A stretch of 64,000 nt of DNA from Diplonema papillatum. Taxonomy: Eukaryota; Euglenozoa; Diplonemea; Diplonemida; Diplonemidae. This document shows, piece after piece, positions 40,540 through 52,299 of the stretch. The stretch's first letter is position 1; the number at the start of each line of letters is the position of its first letter. The stretch spans positions 1 to 64,000 of the forward strand of contig JAPJBO010000902.1 of the NCBI GenBank assembly GCA_030068145.1, given 5' to 3'. The notes below the pieces were generated by a model, which saw only the letters and a program-made list of their open reading frames with translations, made no database searches and was not told where the DNA came from. A program made the translations under genes and the position numbers.

Positions 40540-43500
40540 CGGCACTTGTACTCCACTCAATGCTAAGCACAATTCTGCCCAGATGTTTTGAAAACCCCCT
40601 CGAACAAAATGGAGCGCAACCTGCCTGGGTGATCTCCCGCCAAAGGTGATCCAACGAAATGGCTCGGTGCACGTTTGCTGACGCCACTCGCTCGCTACTT
40701 TGATCGCGCCACTGAAAAAAGCACAAAGGAACGCGACCATCTGAGAACAGAATCGAGGCAATACCCCCCCCAAAAAAAAAAAAAAAACGGAAGCAAGGAA
40801 CGAAGCCAGAAAAAGCTGATGGATAGGGTTCCCGGAGCAAGGCGAGGAACAAAGAGGGCGGTGGCCGAGAAAGGCGCTTTCGTTTTGATTGAAGAGTGTG
40901 CGAACGGTTGACCGACTTCCCACTTGTGGCCCCCACTGTAGTAGTTGAGGGAGGTGCAAACATGGAGACTGCTACAGTAGTCCTGCACGAGACTTGGGCA
41001 CGTGCCTCGTGTGGGGCAGGTGGGCCTGTGACCCGCTTTGAGAACCCTGGAGCCCGGCATGTGTGCCGTTTACGGATACATGTCGGCTTCCTACTCATGG
41101 GGACCCAAGGTAGGCACTCTCACACTTCAATACCGGACCAGCCATTTATGGGGAAGGGGGGTGTGTATTCTTACACCTGCTTCTTTTTCAGGTCAGATCC
41201 GCCTCAAAAACACACGCGCCTACGTTTTTAGCGTTTATTGTGGTTTAGAGGTTCGGTGTTTTAGGGTCTCCGGTTGACCATTGAGGCTGTGAGGCGGGTA
41301 GTATGAGGGATGTAGGCATGATTACACACTTTAACTCCGGCTAGCCAATTTGTATTGTGTTTCCGACGATCCCGTACGGGCGTACAGATTGGTGTCTTTC
41401 GACCTTTGTGCTTGTGGGGTTCAGCTTCGTGTGTGGAGCGCAGTTTTTTTCTTCTTCAGCTTTCGCAGGTACCCGGGAAAGCCTGCTACACGGGAGCCAA
41501 GCTTCACGTGTTCGGCGGTATCTGCAGAGCCACGGGCCTACAGGTCAAGTGGCTACCGATTTCCCAAACTAAAGCAACAAGGCGTGGCGCACCTTGGGGC
41601 TCGGCGCTCGTGCTAACACAAGCTCGTCGAGACGGTCAGCCACCGGGCAGAGCGGACGGGGTTGTAGCACTGTGCTGCCTCCGACTCAAGCCTTGCAAGC
41701 TGTTGTTGACCGTCACATTCCTGGACCAGGAGCGGCCTTTTTATTTTTCTTTCTTTTCTTCAGCTTTCGCAACTACAACTGCGGGCAACGTCCAAGACTG
41801 TTAGTACTCAAAAGGTCCGCGTCCCCGCGTCGTAATTGACGCGGTGGAGTGGCAGGCGGTGATGTGCACAGGCGGGTGATTTCGCGGGGAACACCGCATC
41901 TATCCACGTTGAACCACCCAATTCGAAGATATCTTTGGCTGGGGCAAGAGTTCTCTGCCCGCGTAACCAAGGTCCACTGCGGTCATTGTTTCTCCATGAC
42001 AGAGAGTGAGATTCAAGCGTCTATCCGTCGTCGGAAAGTAGGTGCGGGATCAGACAAGCCCTCGTACGCCGACTTCATTTTACTAGTACGCAGGACGTTA
42101 CGCCAAATTAGCGCATTCCTTTCATCAACCCCGCTCTCAACTATCTCGTTGGCGAGGGTTTGCTCGGAATACCGAATGCGAGTCCTTTTGCGGTGATGTC
42201 GTTAGCGGGTCCGACAGTTGGGTTTATCCAGTCCGTTGAGGTGATCGTGGGCTTTGCTCGGCACTCACACACGATACCACGGGCGGTTCGACCGTATTTC
42301 AACACGTTTCTGTCGACTGGATTCAGGATGCCCATCATAAGACCAAGCACTGGCTGTTAACCCACCGGAGTCGAAGGCAGCTGACGAGATAATCACTTCG
42401 AACTTCAGCCCCATCCGCCAGGTGACAAACTAGTGTCGTTTGCTGATGCAAGTATTGCACTCTAACTCTTCATCACGATCAGCAACACCAAGCGTGGCAT
42501 GGATGCGTTGTTCCGGCTCTTGTTCGCGACCCTTCATAGTCGAAGGCATCAGAGTCTCCAATCCAACTGTGTGCGGGCAACGAGCTGATTCGTCGTGTGC
42601 TGGCCCTCAGTAACCAAACGTGTCTGCAATGAGTTGATCCGTCAGCGAGACCTGTTTGTTTTGGGTCGCCTATGTGGGACTTCGCGCTTGCACTGAAAAA
42701 TTAGCGCGGCGCTTTCTATTTGTTTGCGCGCACCAGCAGAACTCGCCTCGATGGAGGCCATGCGCCGCCACCCAACTTTTCGAGACAGAGCTCTCAACCT
42801 GTCTGTCCTTGAGATCGTCGTGACCTAGTGAAATTTCCCCCGGTGCTGAGTCCAGGCCCCCTCTCGCAAGCTTGAAAACACACCTTCTTCGGCGTTGCCA
42901 TTCGCTTCGGAGACGGCGTCGAACGCGTTTGCTGTTGGTCGGTGTTTTGTGCATTGAGAGTGTGGCTGGTTATTCCGATGTCGAAACTTGACGGTGGAGT
43001 AAGAACAAGAAGAACGCTTGAACGCTTACGCCCGCCACTAAAACCAGATTTACCTGTGTTTCGTGTGGGCTACAGCACATTTACCTCTTTTGATCTATTG
43101 CACTGGCAGTCTCCTCAAGCATTTCCTACAAAGCGGGTTCTTATACAAAAAAGAAAAAGAAAAAGGCCGCTCCTGGTGCAGAATGGCTGCAGAATGCAAA
43201 AACAAGACAGAATCACCTCCACAAGCCAATTCCGAGGCAATTCCTTAAGGAAGAACATCAGAAACCCAGACGGGCCACCAGAAATTACAAAACTCGAATC
43301 CTACCACTCAGGTGCCCATAAAATGCTCTGAAAGGGTGGGAAAAGTTGTCGGCCACAGCTTGCAAAGCTTGAGTCGGAGGCAGCACAGTGCCACAACCCC
43401 GTCCGCTCTGTCCTGCGGCTGACCGTCTCGACGAGCTTGTGTTCAGCGCGAGCGCCAAGCCCCCAAAAAACAGCACATTTACCTCCTTTGTTAATTCGCA
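40540..43500. other. Repeat-dominated, no firm gene
   Basis: Contains an A15 run (40,780), families D and F (41,228-41,300; 41,468-41,740 reverse), and a block at 40,925-41,010 whose reverse complement is similar to 60,940-61,000 (CTCCATGTTTGCACC). The segment 41,840-42,660 is free of repeats and low-complexity sequence but codes for nothing I recognise. Confidence 0.45.
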
Positions 43501-43566
43501 ACTGGCAGCCTCCTCAAGCATTTCCTACAAAGCATGTGCGTATACAAACAAGAGTAAGGTGCATAC

Positions 43567-46500
43567 CGACACGGAGACAGGAGCAGATGCGGGACGGAAG
43601 GCCGGAGAAGGGAACGGCTTGAGGGGCGACGGCGTCGCTGCGGCGGCGCCCGCCGGGTGGACTCCCGGGGATGCCAGCCTGCCCTTCGGCGCGGGCGGCG
43701 GCGGCGGGGCCTTGGCCTGCTCGTCGCGCTTGCGCTTGCGCTCCTTTCGCTGCTCGAGGAGCAGCTTTTGGAGCGTGTCGCGGTCGGCGTCGCTGAGGGC
43801 GAACTTCGTTTCGGTGAGCAGGTCCTTCCGCTTCAGGATGTGCAGCTGGGGGTCGAGCATCGCGGCGTCCTTCTCGAAGCGGTCCGAGTTCGACACGTGC
43901 GTCATGTACGTGAGCCAAGCGGTGTCCAGGCTGATCGCCTTCGCTTGCGCGGGAGCCAATGGCGTGTTCTTCCGTTCTGCGTTTGTTGTGTGGGACATAA
44001 GGAAGCAAAATGTGTTGTCCCATTGGGATACTTGATATTTGTTGTCCCATTGGGATGTAAGGGAACAAAATCCGTAGTCCTGTTAGGACGTACGGGACCG
44101 AGAATTGTTGTCCATTGGGACATAAGGGAATATTCGTTGTCCCATTGGGATATTTGGAAACTCCTGACGCTCATTCCTCGGCGGGGCGGGTGCGTGTCGT
44201 GGTCGGCGTCGCTGAGGGCGAACTTCGTTTCGGTGAGCAGGTCCTTCCGCTTCAGGATGTGCAGCTGGGGGTCGAATCGCGGCGTCCTTCTCGAAGCGGT
44301 CCGAGTTCGACACGTGCGTCATGTACGTGAGCCAAGCGGTGTCCAGGCTGATCGCCTTCGCTTGCGCGGGAGCCAATGGCGTGTTCTTCCGTTCTGCGTT
44401 GGTAGCGTGGGACACAAGGTAACGAGATTTGAAGGCGTAGTCCCATTGGGATATGAGGGAACGAGATTTGTTGACCCATTGGGACAAACGCGAGCGAGGT
44501 TTGGTGATTAGGACATAAGGGAGCAATATTGGCTGTCCCCATTGGGACATAAGGGAGCAATATTTGTTGTCCCCATTGGGACATAAGGGAGCAATATTTG
44601 CTGTCCCCATTGGGACATAAGGGAGCAATATTTGCTGTCCCCATTGGGACATAAGGGAGCAATATTTGCTGTCCCCATTAGGACATAAGGGAGCAATATT
44701 TGCTGTCCCCATTGGGACATAAGGGAGCAATATTTGCTGTCCCCATTAGGACATAAGGGAGCAATATTTGCTGTCCCCATTGGGACATAAGGGAGCAATA
44801 TTTGCTGTCCCCATTGGAGCAATATTTGCTGTCCCCATTGGGACATAAGGGAGCAATATTTGCTGTCCCCATTAGGACATAAGGGAGCAATATTTGCTGT
44901 CCCCATTGGGACATAAGGCGGCAATATTTGCTGTCCCCATTGGGACATAAGGGAGCAATATTTGCTGTCCCCATTGGGACATAAGGGAGCAATATTTGCT
45001 GTCCCCATTGGGACATAAGGGAGCAATATTTGCTGATCTTAAACGCAGCGAGCCTACACGTCAACGGCCATGCGCTCAACAGGCGCCCGACGGACCCCCG
45101 GCACGGCGAGCATGCACGCTGTGCGCGTGGCACGGCAGACCGCAGCAGAAGCGATCCTACACGTCAGCCGTCAGGCCAACTCATCTCAGCCAGGAGAGCT
45201 TCATGCCGTGCACGCGGCAGGGCGGATCTCAGCCACAGGGAGCCTGCACGTCAGTGACCAGACCAGATGGATCTCAACCAGGCGAACTTCACGCCGTGCG
45301 AGCGAGCCTACACGTCAACGACGATGCGCTCGACAGGCGCATGACGGATCCCAGCCAAGCGAGCATGCACGCTGTTGACCGCAGCAGAAGCGAGTCCACA
45401 CGTCAGTGCTCAGGCCAGGCAGATTTCAGCAAGGCTAGCTTCGCCGTGCACGGCACGGCGGATCTCAGCAGAAACGTGTCTAGACGTCAGGGATCAGGCT
45501 GGACGGATCTCAACCAGGCGCTTCACGCCGTGCACGGGCATCGCGGATCTCAGCCAAAGCGAGCCTGCACGTCAGTGACCAGGCCAGATGGATCTCAACC
45601 AGGCGAGTTTCACGCCGTGCACGGGGCACGGCGGATCTTAAACGCAGCGAGCCTACACGTCAACGACCATGCGCTCGACAGGCGCCCAACGGACCCCCGG
45701 CACGGCGAGCATGCACGCTGTGCGCGTGGTACGGCAGAAGCGAGCCTACACGTCAGTTCTCAGGCCAGACGGATTTCAGCAAGGCGAGCTTCGCCGCGCA
45801 CGCGGCACGGCGGCTCGCGTGTCTAGACGTCGGTGATCAGGCTAGACGGATCACAACCAGGCGCTTCACGCCGTCTACGGGCATCGCGGATCTCAGCCAA
45901 AAACGAGCTTACACGTCAGCCGTTAGGCCAGACTGATCTCGGCCAGGAGAGCTTCATGCCGTGCACGCGGCACAGCGGATCTCAGCCTGCACGTCAGTGA
46001 TCAGGCCAGACGGATCTCAACCAAGAGAGCTTCATGCTGTGCACGCGGCACGGCGGATCTCACCCCAAGCGAGCGTACACGTCAGTGATCAGGCCAGACG
46101 GATCTCAACCAGGCCAGCTTCACGCCGTGCACGCTGCACGGAGGATCTCAAACCAAAGCGAGCCTACACGTCGGTGATCAGGGTAGACGGATCTCAACCA
46201 GGCGAGCTTCACGTCGTGCACGCGGCACGGCGGATCTCAACCACAGGGAGCCTACACGTCAGTGATCAGGCCGGACGGATCTCAACCAGGCGAGCTTCAC
46301 GCCGTGCACGCTGCACGGCGGATCTCAACCAAAGCGAGCCTACACGTCGGTGATCAGGGTAGACGGATCTCAACCAGGCGAGCTTCACGCCGTGCACGCG
46401 GCACGGCGGATCTCAACCAAAGCGAGCCTACACGTCGGTGATCAGGGTAGACGGATCTCAACCAGGCGAGCTTCACGCCATGCACGCGGCACGGCGGATC

Positions 46501-49500
46501 TCAACCGAAGCGAGCCTGGCCGTCCTCGGCCTGGCGCTCGTCAGGCGCCAGACGGATCTCCGCACGGCACTTCGAATACTAGGCGGGATGAATCTCAGCT
46601 GGATCCAGCCGATCGACCGTCTCTCGGCGCGCGACGGCCCCCCTCAGGTGGACCGCGGCTCGCATCTCAGGCATCAGCCTGGCATGCCCCCACGCATGCT
46701 CTGCTACTCGGTATTCAGTCCCGGCGAGCAGTGGCAGGGCGCTCTCCAGCCAAGCAAGTAGACCAGAAACAAATGACTGATCCGGTTTGGTGGAGATCCG
46801 CGCTCCTGCCGGGGCTTTGCTCGGAATTAGCTGAATTAAACACCTATTCTTTTGGGACGTCTCTTTCGCTTTCAGTAGGCGTTCCGCATCCACACCCAGC
46901 GATTTGCACGCCAACACTAACGGACCTATCCGTCGCAGCATGCGGTGGCCGTGGAGTCGGAGTGGGTCGGGATGCGTCGCGCCTTGCCCCAATTGGAAAC
47001 TCGATTTGTTTTGCAAAAAATTTACACCGGGGGGAAAACTTAGTTTAACCACATACGGACGGAGGGGGGGGTGGGCTAATTTGGGAAACAGGGACTTTTT
47101 TGGGTAAGCCTCAGGTCATACTCAGAGGGGGGGAGATGGGTCAGAAATAGGAACCGAGGGGCCCATATTTCTGCCCGACGAAGGTCGCATTTGAAAGACC
47201 TGTGCCATAACGTTCCAATAAAACAAACGACGGCCACTTTCGATGAGTATTTGGCTTGTACATGCTCACAGGAATAACCTTGTATTAAACGACGGATATA
47301 TGCGTCGTTCGTCCGTATGTGGTTAATGTTTAGGCAGGACACTGCCTCTCATGCATGTTTGATGCTAGCATCAAGCAGTCTTCTTCGAAGAGAGTGTAAA
47401 ACAGAAAAGGGGGGGGTGTGTGATACGATTGACACAGAACCTGAAAGCATCAGACTCTATAAAATAAATCAGCACCAGAAGCCAAATGAAAAGGCCCACA
47501 CCTTCGCTTCCCCGCTTTTCCTTCTTGACAGGGTTCAGGCCGACGAACCAGTTGTAGACGACGACGGGTTTGCCGGCGCCCGGCTCGTCCTTCCGCGGCT
47601 GGTCCACTTCGAAGGCGCGGGGCAGCATATGCACGACGAGGTCGTCGATGAGCTCAAGCTGCACTAGGAACCGCCGGATGCGGGACTCGAGGAACCCGGC
47701 CCACTTCTTGCCTTGGTCGACGTCGGTCGCGCCGGCCGTGATGTGCAGGTACGTGGGGTATAATGTGAAGAAGTCGGTCTGCGCCCACAGGGCCGCCCAG
47801 TCCATGTGCACGACACCATCCACCGCTTTTTCCGCGGCCGCGGTGAACAGCGCGTCAGCCCGGTGGAGCTCCTTGCAGAGGACCTTGAGCGTGGTCTTCG
47901 TGCAGTTGTAGCACGAGTTCATGTACGGGTAGCACGGCGTGATCACCGGGAAGATGTCGTAGCTGTTCTTGCTGTTGAGCCGGCGGTTCCACACGGGGAA
48001 TCCGTACCCTTTGTCGTGGTCTAACGTCTTCGTCAGGTAGATAGGGTTGTTCTTCACCCCACGCGACGGGTCGGCATCCGGCTTCCACCAGCTCTTGTAG
48101 AACTTGAAGAACCGCTGGAAAACGCCGCCCGGAGACATGTTCGGGTACAGCTGGCAGACGCGTGCCACCAGAATCGCGTACGCCACACCGCCCGGGTACC
48201 CGTATATGTTGCCATAGACCCCGCGCGCGTTCGCCCACTTCTTCACGCCGCGGAGCACCGACCGGAAGGTGTGCACGTTCGGAACGCACTGCAGCATCGT
48301 CGTCGCGACCCGGGTCCCGTTCAGGGAACGCTGCGTCTGGTCGTCGACGCCCTTCAAAACCTCGTCCTCCGTGATCTCCAGGTTGTTCGGGATGCTCGGC
48401 ACGTCCAGGCAGGCGATCAGCAAGTCGAGCTGCGCAAGGTTGCACGTGCGTTTAGAGTGCAAGTCGGACGGGGGGGAGTGAATGCGTTTTGCCAGAGCTC
48501 GGAACAGGACTTCTGCCCGATGAAGGACGCATTACAAAGATTTCTGTCAGATCTTTCCAATGAAGCAGACGGCGACCACTTTCGATCGTTCTTTGGCCTC
48601 TCACCCGCGAACTTGATACCCGCGAACTTTCTTGAACTAACTACCACTACAGCAGTAGTTCGCCCGGAAGTGGTTAATGTTTAGGCAGAGAAAGGTTTAG
48701 GCAGAGCACTGCCTCGCATGCATGTTTGATGCCAGCATCAAGTCTTAGCGTTTATTGTGGTTTAGAGGTTCGGTGTTTTAGGGTCTCCGGTTGACCATTG
48801 AGGCTGTGAGGCAGGGTAGTAGGTTTGCTTATACACTTTAACTACGGCTAGCCATGTTTGTAAGTGTTGCGACCGACACCAAGAAGAAATTCGCTTTGAA
48901 TTTAGTCTTGGGCCCCGCATGTTGAGCAGGGGTTGCCATGCAGCTCGTATCGGTCTGTAATATGCGTTCTTACTTCCTTTGGGTTGAGGAGGACGTGCGG
49001 TGGGGAGGGTCGGGTAGTAGAAAGAGAAGGATTGACAACACGTCTTCTTCGAGGAAGATGCTCGACAGCTCCCGAAGTGGGGTATGCAACCTTGAGGGAC
49101 TCGTTCTTCGTCTCAGGGCTCGCTTTTGAACGCAGACCAATCCAAAGGAGCTCACCGGTGGGTCCTTTGATGGGAACTTTCAGTCCTGTTCCGGTGCTGT
49201 TCCTTCCTTAACCACATACGGACGTACTACGCCAGATGGCGTAGAAAATTCAAGTTAATTCGCGAGTACAAGTATCTAGACTGTTTCTTGTAGTAAGCGG
49301 TCGGTTTTTTGAAGTCTCCGTTTGACTTGTGAGGCGGGGGGGGGGGGGGGGGGTTTTCCTTTTGTGCTGTTAGAGCAGGGTCTGGGCAGTGTGTTTTCAT
49401 TCCTTTTCGTACTTTGTGTCGCTTTTACTTTACTGTTTACTGTCACATGTGGTTGCGCATCCGTGTAACTTCGTTTTTAGCGTACTGTTTACTGTCACAT

Positions 49501-52063
49501 GTGGTTGCGCATCCGTGTAACTTCGTTTTTAGCGTATGTGACCGTCACCAGGGTCCACTGCGTTGTGCAAGTGGTACTGGCCCCCCCGTGTATCTGTAGG
49601 AGGCCACGGGGGCCCGTCCCGGGTCACTTCCATGTGTATTCATTCAGCGTCATGGTGCGCATTTGAAAGATCTCCCACGAGACCTTTCAAATGGGCCCCT
49701 CGGTTCCCATTTTTTGACCTACGAAACCCCCTTATTGAGTACGACCTAAGGTTTGCCCTGAACAGTCCATTTTCCCAAAATTAACACCCTCCGTCCTTAT
49801 GTGGTTAATCCGTTTTAAGAAAAGCGTCGAACTTCCGGAAAATCTTTTTTTTTTTGTGTTTCCGACGATCCCGTGGGACGTACAGATTGGTGTCTTTCGA
49901 CCTTTGTTTGTTTGTGAGGTTCAGCTTGGTGCGTGTGGTCGGTGGGCGGGGGGGTTGGTTAGGAAGCTCTACTGTATCGGGCTAGACTTTAATTCATGCT
50001 TGAGCCAGGATGCCCACTCCGCAGCCTTTCCGCTGGGCTCTTGGTAGCTGATCCGCTCGCATACACTTTTCATTACAGTGGCGTTGCGCGCTGCGAAGTC
50101 GTCCATGATTTGCCAGTACGTCACGTTGCATTGTCCATAAATTCTCGCCAGGTCTGCTTCGGGTCCATAACTCCGCACGTGAAGCTCGTCGTTGGCCGTG
50201 AGCACGTGCTTAGCACTTCCTCGTTCAACGCATCCTACGACGGCGCACGCCTCGCTCGTTCTAAACGGCATGATCGTCCTTCGGACCAGGGCCTGGAGCA
50301 AGTCCGTCGCGCCGTGTAGCTTCCGCAGTGCCCGGAGGGTTTGCGTGCTGAGGCACCGTGGCGGCACTTCATTCGTCAGTCGGTCGCGGACCGCCATGTC
50401 ACGGCTGCAGTTGCGGCTCCTCCGCAGGAAACGGCCACTCTCTTCCAGCTGCACCAGGTCATTCGCCTCGTCGTTGTCGTCGGGCTGCTGCCGTCGGCGT
50501 CGACACAGCCTTGTGACTTTGGCTACGCTGTAGCACCACTCGATGTCGAATGAGCGGATACTTTGGTGCGCATTGGTCGCTGCTTCGTCGGCCGCGTTGA
50601 TATCCGCGTTGTCGCGGTGGCCCCTTGCCCACTGGACCACCGGGATGTTGCGCAGAACCGCGGCGACGGGGTCTCCTTTCCGGGGGTTCCGCGTGCGGGC
50701 TATCGCACTCTGACTGTCACTGCGCAGAGTGACTGTGGCCTGGGGCTGCACTGCGTCTAGGGCTGTGGCGAGCACCATCAACGCGCACAGTTCTGCGTCT
50801 GTGCTGGAGCTGATCCTACCTTGGATTTTTGCCCCGTAGGCCGTCCCGTTGACGTAGACGCCTACGGACCCCCTGCCTTCTCGTTCGTGGTAGCTGCCGT
50901 CGGTAGCCACCTTGATCTCCCCGCCTTCGGCTTCGGCTTTCCGGAGGGCCTTTTCCGTCCACGTAACAATGTACGGTTTTCGGCCTCTTCGTGGTGGCCC
51001 TAGCTCGAAACCGGTCGCCGGTATGCGTCCTTCCGTGGCGTGGGGGTGAGCAGCCATGTACGCCCTTGCCCTCTGCTGTTCCGCAAAATCCTTCACAGGT
51101 GTCATCCCGTAACCGAAGGTGCATGCTGGGTAGTTTTTTTTTTTTGCGGACCCTTGTTCCTGGTACGTCCCGCATGTAGTAAACCATTTTCCCGCAGGAG
51201 CCGCACGCTCTCAGGAGGCAGTAAGCCGCCTGCTTGTCCTCCATTTTACGGAGCATCCGGAATGGCGCCTTCAGCTCCTCCACCTTCTTCCCCTCGGACC
51301 GATCCATTTCCCTCCGGGAATTGGAACATCGTACATCCCGAACCGCGAAAAACAAACGCATGTCGCGCATCGATGTGAAGCTGGCAGCAGAGAGTGTGCA
51401 GCGCGAGCTTCTTGCGGGCAGATTTGTCCTGCACGCGTGTCTGCACGCAGTCGCAAAAAACGGATCTGGCGCTTCCTTTGTTTGTGCGCACTTCCTTCAA
51501 ACCTGTTTTGTTCATCTAATGGGAGTGAGGATAGTACGCTGCCATCGATCTGTTTTTGTTCTTGACAAATTGCATTTGTTAGACACAACAACAGTGCTCT
51601 GGTACTCCCCGCAATCCGCTTTGAGACTCCACAGAAATACGCTCGGTGGGGCGCAGGGTTGGACAAAGGTGGAAGGAGGGCATACACTAAGCCCAGAAAC
51701 CACCATTTTGATCAGCGGCACCGTCGCGTCCGGCACGGGGACGAGCTCCGTTACGGTGGAGAACTGCTTGAGTTGGTCGAAGAAGCCGGAGAAAAAGTGC
51801 TCCCGCGTGACGTGGCGCGGGACGAGGACCAGCGTGTCGATGTCCGCTCCGGAGAGGTGCACGCCGAGACGGTACGAGCCGAACGTGTAGATCCGGCCGC
51901 CGAGGCTCCGCGCGTCGTCGACCCGGTACCCTTGCTTCACGGCTTCGGCCGCCACCCACTTCTTCACTTGGTCGTCGAGCCAGCTGAGCGTCCGCTCTCG
52001 GAGCTGGCTCTCTTCTTTGCTCTCCTTCGTGGCTTCGATCTCGATTTCGTACGACTTCGACAT
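43567..52063 (-). CDS. PAP: Poly(A) polymerase, gene with giant introns
   Basis: Three exons are clear: 52063-51704, 48429-47502 and 43976-43567. The last two join in phase 1 (donor GAAG^GTGTGG, acceptor AACGCAG^AA). Exon 1 has the nucleotidyltransferase core TFGSYRLGVHLSGADIDTLV (metal-binding Asp pair) and ends VPLIKM. Exon 2 has RSLNGTRVATTML, ANARGVYGNIYGYPGGVAYA, FPVITPCYPYMNSCYN and the RNA-binding start. Exon 3 has SLDTAWLTYMTHVSNSDRFE and a Lys/Pro-rich tail; the frame ends at 43,525 unless GTATGC at 43,566 is a donor. About six residues (the DGIE segment of the family) are missing between exons 1 and 2, and the usual N terminus is missing, so a mini-exon and an upstream exon are expected. 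It adds poly(A) to nuclear pre-mRNA. Confidence 0.9.
44190..44415 (-). pseudogene. Duplicate of PAP exon 3, frameshifted
   Basis: Repeats about 210 bp of exon 3 with its acceptor (NTPLAPAQAKAIS, THVSNSDRFEKDAA), then a 2-bp deletion (GTCGAATCGC instead of GTCGAGCATCGC) breaks the frame. It sits in the intron immediately before the real exon 3. If used instead of exon 3, the product would be truncated. Confidence 0.85.
44500..45030. repeat. ~35-bp tandem array in PAP intron
   Basis: About 15 units of CATTGGGACATAAGGGAGCA with ATATTTGCTGTCCCC. Degenerate units (CCCATTGGGATAT) extend to 43,990, on either side of the duplicated exon, so the array and the exon may have been amplified together. 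Confidence 0.92.
45040..46520. repeat. ~88-bp degenerate array in PAP intron
   Basis: About 16 units with GGATCTCAACCAGGCGAGCT, TCACGCCGTGCACGCGGCAC and GAGCCTACACGTC. Units are more uniform toward 46.5 kb. Long plus-strand ORFs in it reflect the near-29-codon period and have no domain. Confidence 0.88.
47044..47326. mobile_element. TTAA-flanked MITE with 13-bp TIRs
   Basis: TTAA-CCACATACGGACG at the left and CGTCCGTATGTGG-TTAA at the right; 283 bp, non-coding. A TTAA target duplication is the hallmark of piggyBac-type insertion. It lies in the PAP intron. Confidence 0.8.
49205..49808. mobile_element. Second TTAA MITE, ~600 bp, opposite orientation
   Basis: TTAA-CCACATACGGACG at 49,205 and CCGTCCTTATGTGG-TTAA ending 49,808. 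Its right half is the reverse complement of the left half of the 47.0-kb copy (shared AACCGAGGGGCCCAT). It contains a G20 run (49,334-49,353) and a 61-bp duplication with TTTACTGTCACATGTGGTTG. Confidence 0.75.
49969..51430 (-). pseudogene. 5'-truncated LINE: RT end and RNase H domain
   Basis: The main ORF (49,969-51,105) has RNase H motifs KVATDGSYHEREGRGSVGVY, SSTDAELCALMVL, LRSDSQSAIA and WARGHRDNADINAADEAA, then an unknown ~180-residue C-terminal region. Just upstream, in another frame, ERKVEEL-type sequence with FRMLRKMEDKQAAYCLLRAC looks like the region after an RT domain; so there is a frameshift near 51,100 and the 5' part of the element is gone. RNase H after RT occurs in I/Ingi-type non-LTR elements. 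It lies in PAP intron 1. Confidence 0.75.
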
Positions 52064-52189
52064 CACGAGTTCTCCCTGTATTTGTTTGTGCGTATGTGCT
52101 ATCACCTGTTTTGGCAATCTCCGCAGTACGCTGCCAATCGTCACTTTCTGACGATGACAACCGCGGCTGTTACCATAAGAATTCGCTTC

Positions 52190-52290
52190 TCATGCGGGGG
52201 GGAAATCTTAGTTTACTGTTAAGGCAGAGCACTGCCTCTGATGCATGGTTGATGCTAGCATCAAGTCTTCTTCGAGGAGGTTCGCTTCGC
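52190..52290. repeat. Copy of the repeat into which a TTAA MITE inserted
   Basis: Reads ...CTTAGTTTACTGTTAAGGCAG then AGCACTGCCTCTGATGCATG and TTGATGCTAGCATCAAG. The same flanks surround the MITE at 47,044-47,326, so this resembles an empty site. A further copy lies at 48,672-48,745. Confidence 0.65.
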
Positions 52291-52299
52291 GAGAGTCTA

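Noticed and set aside
41840..42360. Mitochondrial insert or transposase
   Set aside because: Sequence is complex and open in part, but no mitochondrial protein, DDE or HUH motif could be read.
44996..47048. Long plus-strand ORFs (276 and 232 codons)
   Set aside because: They follow the ~88-bp array, whose near-29-codon period keeps frames open; no domain, and they lie inside a PAP intron.
49334..49353. G20 run as a functional quadruplex
   Set aside because: Homopolymer in a MITE inside an intron; likely slippage and prone to sequencing error.
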